Origin: Chloracidobacterium sp.
GTDB taxonomy: Bacteria; Acidobacteriota; Blastocatellia; Pyrinomonadales; Pyrinomonadaceae
Reading direction: 5' to 3'
DNA length: 34,725 nt
NCBI GenBank assembly: GCA_025362075.1
Contig: JANYIL010000062.1
Coordinates: 1-34,725 of the forward strand
Below the pieces are notes generated by a model, which was not told the origin of the DNA, made no database searches, and saw nothing but the letters and a program-made list of their open reading frames with translations. Positions 8,416-16,714 of this stretch are shown piece after piece. The position numbers and the translations under genes were made by a program. How positions within the stretch are numbered: position 1 is the first letter of the stretch; every line of letters starts with the position of its first letter.

Positions 8416-8653
8416 ATAGTCAAATTTTGTCGCTGAAGGCGACGAATGCAATAAGGTCGAGTAACACCCGACTAACGTGTGCGGCAAGCACTACGTACTC
8501 GGTTAAGGGACGCATAACCTATTGAATATTCAACCCTTATAGGGTCGGTACATATTGCCGGACATGACCGTCGGGATGCTGCGGGGCGCTATTTCATATG
8601 TCCGCTTAGCGGACTTCGAGGGCTTTTCAGACATCCTAATTGGCCTTATAACA
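8416..8653. repeat. Hairpin-rich intergenic region (REP-like), no gene
   Basis: This 238-base convergent gap holds several short hairpins: GTCGC-TGAA-GGCGAC near 8439, ACCCTTATAGGGT near 8535, and GTCCGCTTAGCGGAC near 8600. GTGCGGCAAGCAC near 8480 is a further stem. The density of small stems with four- to five-base loops resembles REP-type sequences, and some could end transcription of the two converging genes. I see no reading frame with recognisable protein. Confidence 0.55.
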
Positions 8654-9019
8654 CTATCTGTTGAACGGAGACGAGACCTTCCAACTCGTCAGCGATAGCT
8701 GGTCTTTAAGACTCTGAAAGACCACCGCCGTTGCGGTCCGGCGACGCCCTCGCCGGTCGGCGACGCGCAGCACCAGGCGGTAGTTCATCCCGGCGACGAC
8801 CTGTTGCTCGGCCCTGACGACCTTGATGAGCGTCACCCTGTTACCGGTGCGTAAGGTGCGTTGCTGGACAGCGAATTTGGCCGCACGTTTTACTTCCTTT
8901 GACGAAGTTGATGTGTCGCCGTATGCGCCGGTCATCTGCGCCGCAACGCCACTGGCCGCCGCATAAATGCCAAATACAAAAACGATGGTGAGCGAATAAT
9001 ACAAAAATCGCTTTTTCAT
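8654..9019 (-). CDS. Secreted cystatin-like cysteine protease inhibitor
   Basis: A 121-residue exported protein with a signal peptide (about residues 1-27, ending GVAAQ). The mature part has the cystatin layout: a helix (KEVKRAAKFAVQQR), a strand, the first inhibitory loop QVVAG at 73-77, which is the QxVxG signature, the strand MNYRLVLRV, and a late SW pair in the position of the second binding loop, where animal cystatins have PW. The N-terminal glycine of the inhibitory tripod may be Gly31 or Gly34. Cystatins block papain-like cysteine proteases by plugging the active-site cleft. It lies 19 bases downstream of the cysteine desulfurase on the same strand, with a clear AAGGGAGAT ribosome site, so the two are probably co-transcribed. 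The partner protease is unknown and not in the window. Confidence 0.85.
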   Translation of the reverse strand: MKKRFLYYSLTIVFVFGIYAAASGVAAQMTGAYGDTSTSSKEVKRAAKFAVQQRTLRTGNRVTLIKVVRAEQQVVAGMNYRLVLRVADRRGRRRTATAVVFQSLKDQLSLTSWKVSSPFNR

Positions 9020-9038
9020 GATGATCTCCCTTTTCGAA

Positions 9039-10184
9039 TTAGCCTGCTAACTTTCTCAACCCGGCGACGATTTCCGGAAGTAGTATCTCGGTGACCTGAT
9101 CGACCTCCGCCGCCGTATTAAATCTTCCTAGCGAAAACCGTATCGCTCCCATCGCGTAGGCGTACGGCACGTTCATCGCCTGTAGAACGGGAGACGCCGT
9201 GTGGTCTTGCGCATTGCACGCCGACCCGGTCGAGACGCACACACCGTCTGCGTCGAGCTTGGCGACGATCATCTCGCCGTTGGTATTTTCAAACGAAATG
9301 TTCGACGCATTCGGCAGCCTCTTCGAGATATCCGCGGTACCGTTTAGACGAGAATTTGGAATAGTATTCAAAATATTGGATTCCAGCCGCTCGCGCAACT
9401 CGCGTATTTTCGCCATCGGCGACATATCTTTCACAAATTCCGCCGCCGCTCCAATGCCCGCTATCTGATGCACGGCCTCGGTCCCCGGCCGCCGGCCGCG
9501 TTCCTGTCCGCCGCCGGTGAAAAGCTGCGGCAGCTCGACACCGTCGCGAATATACAAGGCACCGACACCTTTTGGGCCGTAAAATTTATGAGCTGAAACC
9601 GAAAACAGATCGATGGCCGTCGACGCCAGATCGACCGGTATCTTACCAACCGCATTCACCCCATCGACATGAAACAGAGCGTCCGAGTGTTCTTTTACAA
9701 CGCCCGCGATCTCATCGACCGGGAACAAAACGCCGGTCTCGTTGTTCGCCAGCATTACCGAAACGACCGCCGTCTGCTCGCTCAGCCCCACACGTAACTG
9801 GTCGAGATCGATTGCTCCCGCCTCGTCCACATCCAGCCACGTAATGCGATAGCCGTCCTTTTCCAAGCCTTCGCAGAGCTTGCGAACCGCGTCGTGCTCG
9901 ACGCGTGTCGTGATGATGTGTTTCTTTTCGGGGCGGGCTTTCAGGGTCCCGAGTATCGCCCAATTGTCGCTCTCGGTGCCGCACGAGGTAAAGACGATCT
10001 CGTCGGCACTTGAACCCAGCAGCGCGGCCACACTCGCACGGGCTTCCTCGACGACCCGCGAAATTTCGCTGCCAAAACCGTAGGCCGACGACGGATTTCC
10101 ATACGATGCAGTAAGATAGGGGTGCATCGCATCAAACACTTCCGGAGCGATGCATGTCGTTGCGTTATTGTCGAAATAAATCAT
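9039..10184 (-). CDS. nifS: Cysteine desulfurase (NifS/IscS family)
   Basis: A PLP-dependent fold-type I enzyme that removes sulfur from L-cysteine to form a persulfide for Fe-S cluster or thiocofactor assembly. The N-terminus MIYFDNNATT, the cofactor Lys200 in SVSAHKFYGPKG, HVDGVNAVGK and the catalytic-loop Cys323 in STGSACNA are all present; 381 residues is the usual length. No IscU, SufU or ferredoxin gene adjoins, so the acceptor cannot be named. It is divergent from the FHA-cyclase gene with a 66-base spacer and is followed by the cystatin gene. Confidence 0.95.
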   Translation of the reverse strand: MIYFDNNATTCIAPEVFDAMHPYLTASYGNPSSAYGFGSEISRVVEEARASVAALLGSSADEIVFTSCGTESDNWAILGTLKARPEKKHIITTRVEHDAVRKLCEGLEKDGYRITWLDVDEAGAIDLDQLRVGLSEQTAVVSVMLANNETGVLFPVDEIAGVVKEHSDALFHVDGVNAVGKIPVDLASTAIDLFSVSAHKFYGPKGVGALYIRDGVELPQLFTGGGQERGRRPGTEAVHQIAGIGAAAEFVKDMSPMAKIRELRERLESNILNTIPNSRLNGTADISKRLPNASNISFENTNGEMIVAKLDADGVCVSTGSACNAQDHTASPVLQAMNVPYAYAMGAIRFSLGRFNTAAEVDQVTEILLPEIVAGLRKLAG

Positions 10185-10250
10185 GGGCGCCGATTTTTAA
10201 GGACGCGGTCAATTTACCATTTGCGCGTTTACATTTACAATTAGCTTACC

Positions 10251-11954
10251 TTGAGTGCAACCTTAACAATAACCGAACCAACCGGCCGCGTATGGGAATT
10301 GAGCATTGTCCCGGGCCGCGTCTACACGATCGGACGGGCGAAGGAAAATGACGTCGTCCTCAATGACCGCCGCGTCTCGCGAAAACATGCCTTTGTCGAT
10401 AGCGACGAGGCCGGGTTTCGGATAGTCGACGGCTTTGTCGAGAACGGCCAGCTCTACCGCAGCGTTAATCATGTTTTCGTCAACGGTTCGATGAACCTCG
10501 AACGCCATCTCGCGAGCGGCGACGCGATCACAATCGGCGAAAGCAAACTCGAATTTCGCGCTATACAGCCCATTGCCGCGTCCGAGCCCGACGTTCCTGA
10601 AACAATTGCAAATCTCCCGCTTACGTTTGAAAAATCTAAAAGCATAAACTTTGACGATTTGCCCCTAGGCCATACTCAGGTGCAGATGTCGGTCAACGAG
10701 ATAATCGGACGCCGGTCGAATATGTCGCTCGAAACGGCCGTCGCCACGCCCGAGGAGATCAAAGACCTGCGACGTAAGGCCAAGATACTCGAGCTGCTCT
10801 TCGAGATGAGCAAAACGCTTGGCACGGTTTTTGAGTTGGAAGAGATATTTGAAAAGGCGACCGACCTGATCTTTCGCGGGACACCGGCCGACCGCGTCGT
10901 CGCATTGCTGGCCGAAGAGGCCCCGGACGGCAAGATCCTCGACGACAGCCTGTATCAGATCGGCGCAAAAACGCGTGATGAGAGCTTTGCAAAGCTGACC
11001 GAGAAATTGACCGTCAGCCGGACCATCACAAAACGCGTGATGCAGTACGGCGTCGCGATCCTCTCGCAGGACGCAAAAACGGACGAGCAGTTTCGCGGTG
11101 CCGAGTCAATCGTGTCCCAAGGCGTCCGTTCGACGATATGTGCTCCGCTGATCACGCAGTCAAACGTTCACGGCGTGTTGTACGCCGACCGGCTCGACCC
11201 GTTTGCGGCGTTTTCGCCGGATCATCTCGAGTTGATCAGTGCGGTTGCGGCCCAGACGGCAGTTACCGTCGAAACCGTCAAGGCCCACAAACGCCTCGCC
11301 CGTGAAGAGGTCGCGAGGGCTAATTACAGCCGTTTCATGCCCGAATACGTCGTGAAACAGCTGCTCGAAAATCCGGATTCGTTCCGCCTCGGCGGTGTCA
11401 ACCAGACGATCACCGTGCTTTTTGCGGACATTCGCGGATTCACCGCGTTTTCCGAGCATCAGAATCCGGAAAAGGTCGTCGGACTGCTAAATCATTATTT
11501 TTCTGCCATGACCGAGATAATTTTTGACCACGGCGGAACGCTTGATAAGTATATTGGCGATGAGCTAATGGCCCTTTTCGGAGCACCGACCGCGACACCG
11601 GACGACGCGGCCAACGCCGTCAAGGCCGCGGTTGCAATGCAGAAGAGGTTGATTGACCTTAACAAGGAACTGCTGGCCCAGGGCTTTTGGGAAGTGGCCG
11701 TCGGCATGGGATTGCACACCGGCGAAGCGACGGTCGGTTATATCGGATCGGAAAGGCGTTCCGAGTACACGGCGATCGGCGATACGGTCAATACCGCCTC
11801 TCGGCTTCAGGGTAATGCGGCAGACGGACAGATATTGATAAGCGAAGCGACGGCAAGGGCCGCCGGCAACATCTTCCCGATGATCCGGCGCGAACCGCTG
11901 ACGGTCAAGAATCGCTTGCAGCCCGTCGAGTCTTTTGAAGTAAAATGGAATTGA
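10251..11954 (+). CDS. FHA-GAF-adenylate cyclase (class III)
   Basis: A cytosolic 567-residue signalling enzyme. Residues about 22-95 form an FHA phosphothreonine-binding domain (IGRAKENDVVLNDRRVSRKHA), about 195-345 a GAF sensor domain, and about 385-560 a class III nucleotide cyclase. Metal-binding aspartates are Asp393 in LFADIRGF and Asp437 in KYIGDELMALF. The purine-selecting positions are Lys433 and Thr507 (YTAIGDTVN), which favours ATP and therefore cAMP; guanylate cyclases have Glu and Cys. The start is TTG at 10251, giving SATLTITEP, because no ATG covers the first FHA strand and the ribosome site is weak. FHA suggests activation or recruitment by a phosphorylated partner, for example a Ser/Thr kinase substrate, not seen in the window. 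Confidence 0.93.
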   Translation: MSATLTITEPTGRVWELSIVPGRVYTIGRAKENDVVLNDRRVSRKHAFVDSDEAGFRIVDGFVENGQLYRSVNHVFVNGSMNLERHLASGDAITIGESKLEFRAIQPIAASEPDVPETIANLPLTFEKSKSINFDDLPLGHTQVQMSVNEIIGRRSNMSLETAVATPEEIKDLRRKAKILELLFEMSKTLGTVFELEEIFEKATDLIFRGTPADRVVALLAEEAPDGKILDDSLYQIGAKTRDESFAKLTEKLTVSRTITKRVMQYGVAILSQDAKTDEQFRGAESIVSQGVRSTICAPLITQSNVHGVLYADRLDPFAAFSPDHLELISAVAAQTAVTVETVKAHKRLAREEVARANYSRFMPEYVVKQLLENPDSFRLGGVNQTITVLFADIRGFTAFSEHQNPEKVVGLLNHYFSAMTEIIFDHGGTLDKYIGDELMALFGAPTATPDDAANAVKAAVAMQKRLIDLNKELLAQGFWEVAVGMGLHTGEATVGYIGSERRSEYTAIGDTVNTASRLQGNAADGQILISEATARAAGNIFPMIRREPLTVKNRLQPVESFEVKWN

Positions 11955-12074
11955 TATTCTCGTTAAGGTGTGTATTTTTCTAACCCGTTTGCGGGACTAT
12001 TTAATTTATGGGTTAATGACAAAATTTTTTTCGCGAAATCTCGAAAAATAATGCAATTCGGCGGGTTTTGTGAA

Positions 12075-12080
12075 TATAAT
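12075..12080 (+). promoter_or_regulatory. Probable -10 box of the mreB-like gene
   Basis: A perfect TATAAT preceded by TG (TGAATATAAT) sits 34 bases upstream of the mreB-like ATG in the AT-rich 159-base gap after the cyclase gene. No good -35 hexamer is seen 16-18 bases before it, so this may be a TG-assisted promoter. The rest of the gap shows nothing recognisable. Confidence 0.5.
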
Positions 12081-12113
12081 TGGTTTATCCGGTAAGTTTC
12101 AGTTAGCTTTGTT

Positions 12114-13187
12114 ATGTTAAAGATCTCATCTTTAAAAAAATTAGTCACAGACTCGATGGCGATCGATCTCGGCACGGCAAGCACGATCATTGCCGTCAAG
12201 GGGCGGGGCGTCGTGCTCGATGAGCCCTCACTGGTCGCGATCAATGAGATGTCCGACGAGATCGTCGCCTTTGGCCAGGAGGCGGCCGAAATGCGGGGCC
12301 GCGAGGGCCGCGATGTAATCGTCAAGGCACCGCTGATCGGTGGCGTCGTTGCGGATTTTGAGCGGACCAAGAAAATGCTCGCCCATTTTGTGAAAAAGGC
12401 GAAAACGGGCGGCTCTAACATTTCGCTTCAGGCCGTCATGAGCATGGTCTCGGACGTCACGCACGTCGAGCAGCGGGCGCTGCTAAACGCCGCCGAAGAG
12501 GCCCATATCGGCAAGGTCTTTATGATGGAAGAGGGCCTCGCGGCCGCATTCGGCGCGGGCGTTTTGCCGACCGACAAGCGGGCATCCGCGATCGTCGATA
12601 TCGGGGCCGGGACGACGAATATCGCGTTTATTGCTAAGGGCGCCATCGTGCATTCGACATCCGAGCGCTACGGCAGCAACGCGATCAACGAGAGTCTTGC
12701 CACCCATCTCCGCCGTCATCGCGGTATTCAGGTTGGCGAGGAAACAACTGAGCATCTCAAGACGACATTTGCATCGACATTCCTGCCCGAAGACCTCTCA
12801 AAGGCGGTCGAGATTCGCGGCCGCGACGTCCAGACCGGCAGTCCCCACGCCGAAGAGGTCACCAGCGGCGAGGTTTACGCCATCGTCGAGGGCATCGTCC
12901 GCCGCATCGCTCTGCGGGTGAAAGACACACTTACCGAGCTTCGCCCCGAGGTTGCCGCCGACATCTACGATCGCGGCGTCATACTCACAGGCGGCGGAGC
13001 CCTGCTCGAGGGCATCGATCAGTACATGCGTGCCTTTATAAATCTGCCTGTCACGATCGCCGAGGAACCGCGCTACGCCACCGTCAACGGCCTCGTCAAA
13101 ATGTTCGAGGATCCAAAACTCCTCGAACGCGTCTCACGCAACGAGCTCAGCGTCCTCCAAAACGCCGAGATCCCGTTTGAGGTTTGA
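12114..13187 (+). CDS. mreB: MreB/Mbl-like rod-shape actin homologue
   Basis: A bacterial actin that polymerises under the inner membrane and directs lateral cell-wall synthesis. The order of nucleotide-binding motifs is that of MreB: MAIDLGTASTIIAVKGRGVVLDEPS (phosphate 1), AIVDIGAGTTNIAF (phosphate 2) and GVILTGGGALLEGI (adenosine), with ATHLRRHRGIQVGEETTEHLK between. At 357 residues it is slightly longer than E. coli MreB (347). The N-terminal KISSLKKLV is a plausible membrane-binding amphipathic segment, which supports the start at 12114 over the internal ATG at 12156. mreC, mreD, mrdA and rodA are not nearby, unlike the usual operon, so this may be a second, stand-alone paralogue. cdaA begins 100 bases downstream. 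Confidence 0.92.
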   Translation: MLKISSLKKLVTDSMAIDLGTASTIIAVKGRGVVLDEPSLVAINEMSDEIVAFGQEAAEMRGREGRDVIVKAPLIGGVVADFERTKKMLAHFVKKAKTGGSNISLQAVMSMVSDVTHVEQRALLNAAEEAHIGKVFMMEEGLAAAFGAGVLPTDKRASAIVDIGAGTTNIAFIAKGAIVHSTSERYGSNAINESLATHLRRHRGIQVGEETTEHLKTTFASTFLPEDLSKAVEIRGRDVQTGSPHAEEVTSGEVYAIVEGIVRRIALRVKDTLTELRPEVAADIYDRGVILTGGGALLEGIDQYMRAFINLPVTIAEEPRYATVNGLVKMFEDPKLLERVSRNELSVLQNAEIPFEV

Positions 13188-13287
13188 CTCGCATCCCCAG
13201 GAAAAAGCCCTGCATACATGGGAACCAAAAGATAGGGTCCGCCGTAACTTGTTGTGATATTCTTAGGACACAGTTAGCGATATTGCG

Positions 13288-14124
13288 ATGCGCCTGACCG
13301 ACCTAATTCCGACTATAAACACGCTGCGAAATGTTCTCGACATTACGCTGGTTTTTATCATCGTGTACGTCGTGCTCAAGCTATTTCGCGGCACGCGGGC
13401 TGTTCCGACGGTCGTAGGGATGGTCATTCTCGCGTTGCTTTACTGGCTCGCGGCGGCGCAGGAGTTGTCAACGCTCGAATTCGTGCTTCGTTACGCTGTC
13501 GGTTTTATCGGCATCGCGATCATAGTGCTGTTTCAATCCGAGATTCGGCAAGCGTTGATGTATTTTGCCAACCGTTTGCGTTTTCCGATCCTAAATCGAC
13601 AGCGGGGACAATTCGGCGGCAGCGTGTATGACGAGATCGTTCTTGCGGTCACGACACTGGCCTCCGAAAAGACCGGAGCCCTTATAGTTATTGAACGCAA
13701 TGTGGGATTGCGCAATTTCGTCGACGCCGGGGTCCAGCTCGATGCCCGGCTGAGCTACGACCTGCTCGTGACGATTTTTAACCCGTCGACACCGCTCCAT
13801 GATGGGGCCGTCGTTATACAAAACGAACGCCTCGCGGCCGCATCGGTCTTTTTACCGCTGACAAAAAACCCTGAAATTTCACGCGAACTCGGCACCCGCC
13901 ACCGCGCGGCCATCGGCATCACCGAGGGCTCGGACGCCATTTCAATCGTAGTTTCTGAGGAAACCGGCCTCATCACATACGTCGAGGCGGGCGTCGTCCA
14001 CCGCAACCTGGATACGACCCAGCTTCGCAAATTCCTCCTCGATGCCCTCGAGATACCGTTGATCGAACTGCGGGAAAAAAAGGTATTCACGACAGAGAAC
14101 ACAGAGGGCACGGAGATTGTTTAA
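13288..14124 (+). CDS. cdaA: Membrane diadenylate cyclase (CdaA/DacA)
   Basis: This enzyme makes c-di-AMP from two ATP. Three N-terminal membrane helices (about residues 15-90) anchor a DAC domain with the catalytic LHDGAVVI and GTRHRAAIGI motifs (DGA and RHR). The family is about 270 residues; this one is 278, and the last dozen residues (FTTENTEGTEIV) are not conserved protein but the translation of a repeat word. The gene is followed six bases later by the YbbR/CdaR gene, the usual regulator partner. A candidate -10, TATTCT with an upstream TG at 13255-13263, lies ahead of the ATG but lacks a convincing -35. Confidence 0.95.
   Translation: MRLTDLIPTINTLRNVLDITLVFIIVYVVLKLFRGTRAVPTVVGMVILALLYWLAAAQELSTLEFVLRYAVGFIGIAIIVLFQSEIRQALMYFANRLRFPILNRQRGQFGGSVYDEIVLAVTTLASEKTGALIVIERNVGLRNFVDAGVQLDARLSYDLLVTIFNPSTPLHDGAVVIQNERLAAASVFLPLTKNPEISRELGTRHRAAIGITEGSDAISIVVSEETGLITYVEAGVVHRNLDTTQLRKFLLDALEIPLIELREKKVFTTENTEGTEIV
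14086..14116 (+). repeat. Repeat word forming the cdaA 3' end
   Basis: TTCACGACAGAGAACACAGAGGGCACGGAG is a degenerate array of the word CACAGAG(AA). It resembles the CGCAGAG/AGAGAACGCGGAG words at 3270-3310. Only one arm is present. It encodes the last residues of CdaA and runs almost to its stop codon. Confidence 0.6.
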
Positions 14125-14130
14125 AAAACG

Positions 14131-15015
14131 ATGGCCGGTAAGCTCTTTGCAAAGCATATAGTTCGAAAGATATTCCTCGAGGACTGGGGCCTAAAACTGG
14201 TGGCGCTCGTCATTACGCTTGCCCTTTGGTTTGGGGTGACTGGCCTCAGCAAACCATCCAAGGAACAGATTAGCCGGATACCGCTAAACCCGACGATCTC
14301 GACTGAAACCTTGATCACAAACGCCATCAAACCGGATATCGACATCTTTGTCAGCGGTGACAAACGAAATCTGGACAAGATCGTCAAGGGCGACCTCTCG
14401 GCCAGTCTTGATCTGTCCGAGGTTCCTCCCGGTGACTGGGTGATCACCCTGTCGCCCGATACCATTTCGGTAAATCTGCCGCAGGGCGTAACACTCGACA
14501 GGGTTCAACCCGGCAATCTCGCCGTCAAGATCGAGGCTGTCGCCGAAAAGGATATCGAGGTCAAGCCGGAAACAGTCGGCACGGTCGCGCCGGGATACGA
14601 GATCTACAGTTCGTCGTCGATCCCGCAAAAGATCCGCGTCCGCGGCCCGGCAAGCATTGTTGATAAACTCGAATACGTCCAGACCGACAAGATCGACATC
14701 ACCGGACGGCTTGATGGTTTTACGGCAAAACAGATCCCCGTAAACGCCTCCGACCCGAAAGCCGCCGTGCTTAATACGGTCGTCGATGTCTATTTCAAGG
14801 TCGGCGAAAAGCGCGTCGAACGTGAATTTACGGTACCCGTATCTGGAAGCCCGGGCAAAATCGCAACCTTTTCGATCTATGGGCCAAAAACCCTGATAGC
14901 AAAGACGCGGGCAGACGCTTTCAAGATCGAAACCGGAAGCTATGATACGCCACAGGTCGTCCTGCCCGCCGAGCTTCAGGATCTGGTCGAGGTCAGAAGG
15001 TTAAGGGTTAAATAG
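14131..15015 (+). CDS. cdaR: YbbR-like domain protein (CdaR, c-di-AMP cyclase regulator)
   Basis: A 294-residue membrane-anchored extracytoplasmic protein. One transmembrane segment (about residues 20-38, LKLVALVITLALWFGVTG) follows a short basic N-terminus, then about three YbbR repeats, each with the IxVxG pattern and a late DVYFKV-type strand (for example IRVRGPASIVDKL at about 169-181 and DVYFKVGEKRVEREF at about 216-230). CdaR homologues bind CdaA through the membrane and tune c-di-AMP output. The cdaA-cdaR spacing of six bases supports co-translation. glmM, the third member in many Firmicutes, is absent. The 3' end overlaps the convergent hydrolase gene by eight bases. Confidence 0.88.
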   Translation: MAGKLFAKHIVRKIFLEDWGLKLVALVITLALWFGVTGLSKPSKEQISRIPLNPTISTETLITNAIKPDIDIFVSGDKRNLDKIVKGDLSASLDLSEVPPGDWVITLSPDTISVNLPQGVTLDRVQPGNLAVKIEAVAEKDIEVKPETVGTVAPGYEIYSSSSIPQKIRVRGPASIVDKLEYVQTDKIDITGRLDGFTAKQIPVNASDPKAAVLNTVVDVYFKVGEKRVEREFTVPVSGSPGKIATFSIYGPKTLIAKTRADAFKIETGSYDTPQVVLPAELQDLVEVRRLRVK

Positions 15016-15706
15016 TGCCGCTTTCGCTAAAGCTCGCCAGAAATGCCTTGATGTCCTTTCGCATCTCTTCCGTGATCTCGTGCTTTGCCGTGTAATGTTG
15101 TGCACGATAACTCGGTATCGCCGCGCTGAGCTTTTCGTTAAAGGTTCGGAATTGCTCCTGCGTGTAAAACTCGTCATCGTCACCGTATAAATAAAACGTT
15201 TCGGCTGAAAATGGTTTGTAGAACGGGTTTGTATCGAGATCGCCGGGTATGCCACCGCAGACGCCGATCACACCACGCAAAACCTCACGATGTGTAAACG
15301 CAAATCGAAAATTGAGAGCACACGCCTGCGAAAATCCGTAGATGAATATACGCGTCCGATCTATCGTGCCATCAGCCGCGAGTTTGTCGATCACGTCGAG
15401 CACAAATTTGTGATGCAGGCGGACGTGCTGTTCGGGCTTATGGTCCGATAGCCAGCCAAATCCGATACGATAGCCATCAGCAGTCTGACGATAGTGCGGA
15501 TGCGGCGCCTGGATAGCGGCAATAACCCAATTATCCGGTGCAACGAGTCTAGCCTCGCGCATCATGTATCGCTTATGAGCTCCGTATCCATGAACGGCTA
15601 TCAAGAGCGGTGCCGGTTTGGTAATGTCTTCCGGTACAAAAACGTCGTAATAGAGTTCGATCTCGGCCTTAACCGTAAGATCGGTTTGCAAATTTTCATC
15701 GGCCAT
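15008..15706 (-). CDS. Alpha/beta hydrolase (carboxylesterase/phospholipase type)
   Basis: A cytosolic serine hydrolase of 232 residues. The oxyanion segment LLIAVHGYGAH, nucleophile elbow GFSQAC, acid segment YGDDDEFY and His in AKHEIT give a complete Ser-Asp-His triad in the right order and spacing for the small esterase/phospholipase family (YpfH/PHB depolymerase-like). No signal peptide is visible. The substrate cannot be inferred. It is convergent with cdaR, overlapping by eight bases, and ends the conserved part of the region before the decayed island. Confidence 0.85.
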   Translation of the reverse strand: MADENLQTDLTVKAEIELYYDVFVPEDITKPAPLLIAVHGYGAHKRYMMREARLVAPDNWVIAAIQAPHPHYRQTADGYRIGFGWLSDHKPEQHVRLHHKFVLDVIDKLAADGTIDRTRIFIYGFSQACALNFRFAFTHREVLRGVIGVCGGIPGDLDTNPFYKPFSAETFYLYGDDDEFYTQEQFRTFNEKLSAAIPSYRAQHYTAKHEITEEMRKDIKAFLASFSESGTI

Positions 15707-15751
15707 ATCTCGATTGTAAGGTGGTTATCGACCGTCGCAAAACAGTACCTT

Positions 15752-16270
15752 TCACCAAAACACTTTTTCTAACGACCATATATCGCGAATCTGAGCCAAC
15801 AGCTCGTCAAAATAATTCCCGCCCCCAGCCTGTTTCAACAACTCATCATTCATCGTGAACCCTTTCACGATATATTCACGCAGCCGCTGCGTGGCCCAGA
15901 TGCGGAAATGGGTGGCAATGCGGCTTTTCACTCTGTAGCCGACCGACAATATTACGTCTAAATTATAATGATCTATCTCGCGTTGAACCTTTCGCTCTCC
16001 CTCGGTCTGAACTATAAAGAATTTCTTTATAGTTGAAACGACATCCACTTCGCCTTCATCAAATATGTTCTGAATATGCTGGCCTATATTTTGTCTGGTC
16101 GTCTGAAACAATTCGGCCAGACCGACCTGCGTCAACCACACAGTCTCATCCTCCAGCCGCGTCTCGATCCGCGTCCCGCCGTCGTCTGTTTGATAGATGA
16201 TTAGCTCGCTTTTATCTGCTGTCATTATGACCTTGTCAGAACCGAAAGCCGTAGCGATCGTATTTGACAC
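15752..16270 (-). pseudogene. rhuM: RhuM-family protein, truncated by nonsense mutation
   Basis: The N-terminal half of the RhuM family: IIYQTDDGGTRIETRLEDETVWLTQ, a winged-helix-like LAELFQTTRQNIGQHIQNIF, and LDVILSVGYRVKSRIATHFRIWATQRL. The family is about 330 residues; this frame stops at 172. After EKVFW comes TGA and then KVL in the same frame, and RhuM proteins read FW/FY-(R or Q)-KV at this point, so the stop is best explained by a CGA to TGA change. Only about eight more residues follow before homology ends, so the 3' half is also deleted. A GTG start is used. The family is found in pathogenicity and defence islands with no settled function. It follows vsr by 26 bases on the same strand. 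Confidence 0.8.
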
Positions 16271-16296
16271 AATACTTCGATTCTTGGCGGGGTCTT

Positions 16297-16710
16297 TTAT
16301 GAAAGATAATCTGCTAATTTACTCGGAAGGTGCGGAAGCTCCCGGGGTTTTGTTTCACGCTCCCAGACTACATTCACTTGCCATCCTGCCTCCCGTAAGA
16401 GTAATTGCTGTGACCGATCCCGCCTTACGTTGCGATCCCTTTTCTCTTTCCAAAATTCCCCATTTGTACCTGGTTGCACGATTCCGTACTTGCAATCGTG
16501 CATATGAAAGAAACAGCCATGAACAAAGATAATCTTTCTCAGTCTCGGAAACACTAAATCGGGCTTCCCTGGTAAATCCTTACGATGTAGGCGAAATCGA
16601 TAACCCATCGAATGGACGAGCGAGCGCACAACCATTTCTGGTTTGGTGTCGCTACTTCGTATTCGAGATATGTTCAACTTGCGCTGAATCGGAGTTAGAA
16701 CATCTGCCAT
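16297..16710 (-). CDS. vsr: Very short patch repair endonuclease Vsr, missing one zinc ligand
   Basis: Vsr nicks DNA 5' of T in T:G mismatches that arise from deamination of 5-methylcytosine in Dcm-type sites. The 137 residues contain SSDTKPEMVVR (catalytic Glu), GYRFRLHRKDLPGKPDLVF (catalytic Asp, Asp51 in E. coli) and FVHGCFFHMHDC, where the histidines and the Cys-His-Cys zinc ligands fall at the E. coli spacing. The fourth zinc ligand, Cys117 in E. coli within VWEC, is Arg here (VVWERE, codon CGT, one transition from TGT), and Trp68 is Phe. The fold may be weakened. The frame is otherwise intact. It lies four bases after an EcoRII-type endonuclease remnant; the cognate cytosine methyltransferase is not in the window. 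Confidence 0.9.
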   Translation of the reverse strand: MADVLTPIQRKLNISRIRSSDTKPEMVVRSLVHSMGYRFRLHRKDLPGKPDLVFPRLRKIIFVHGCFFHMHDCKYGIVQPGTNGEFWKEKRDRNVRRDRSQQLLLREAGWQVNVVWERETKPRELPHLPSKLADYLS

Positions 16711-16714
16711 CTTT

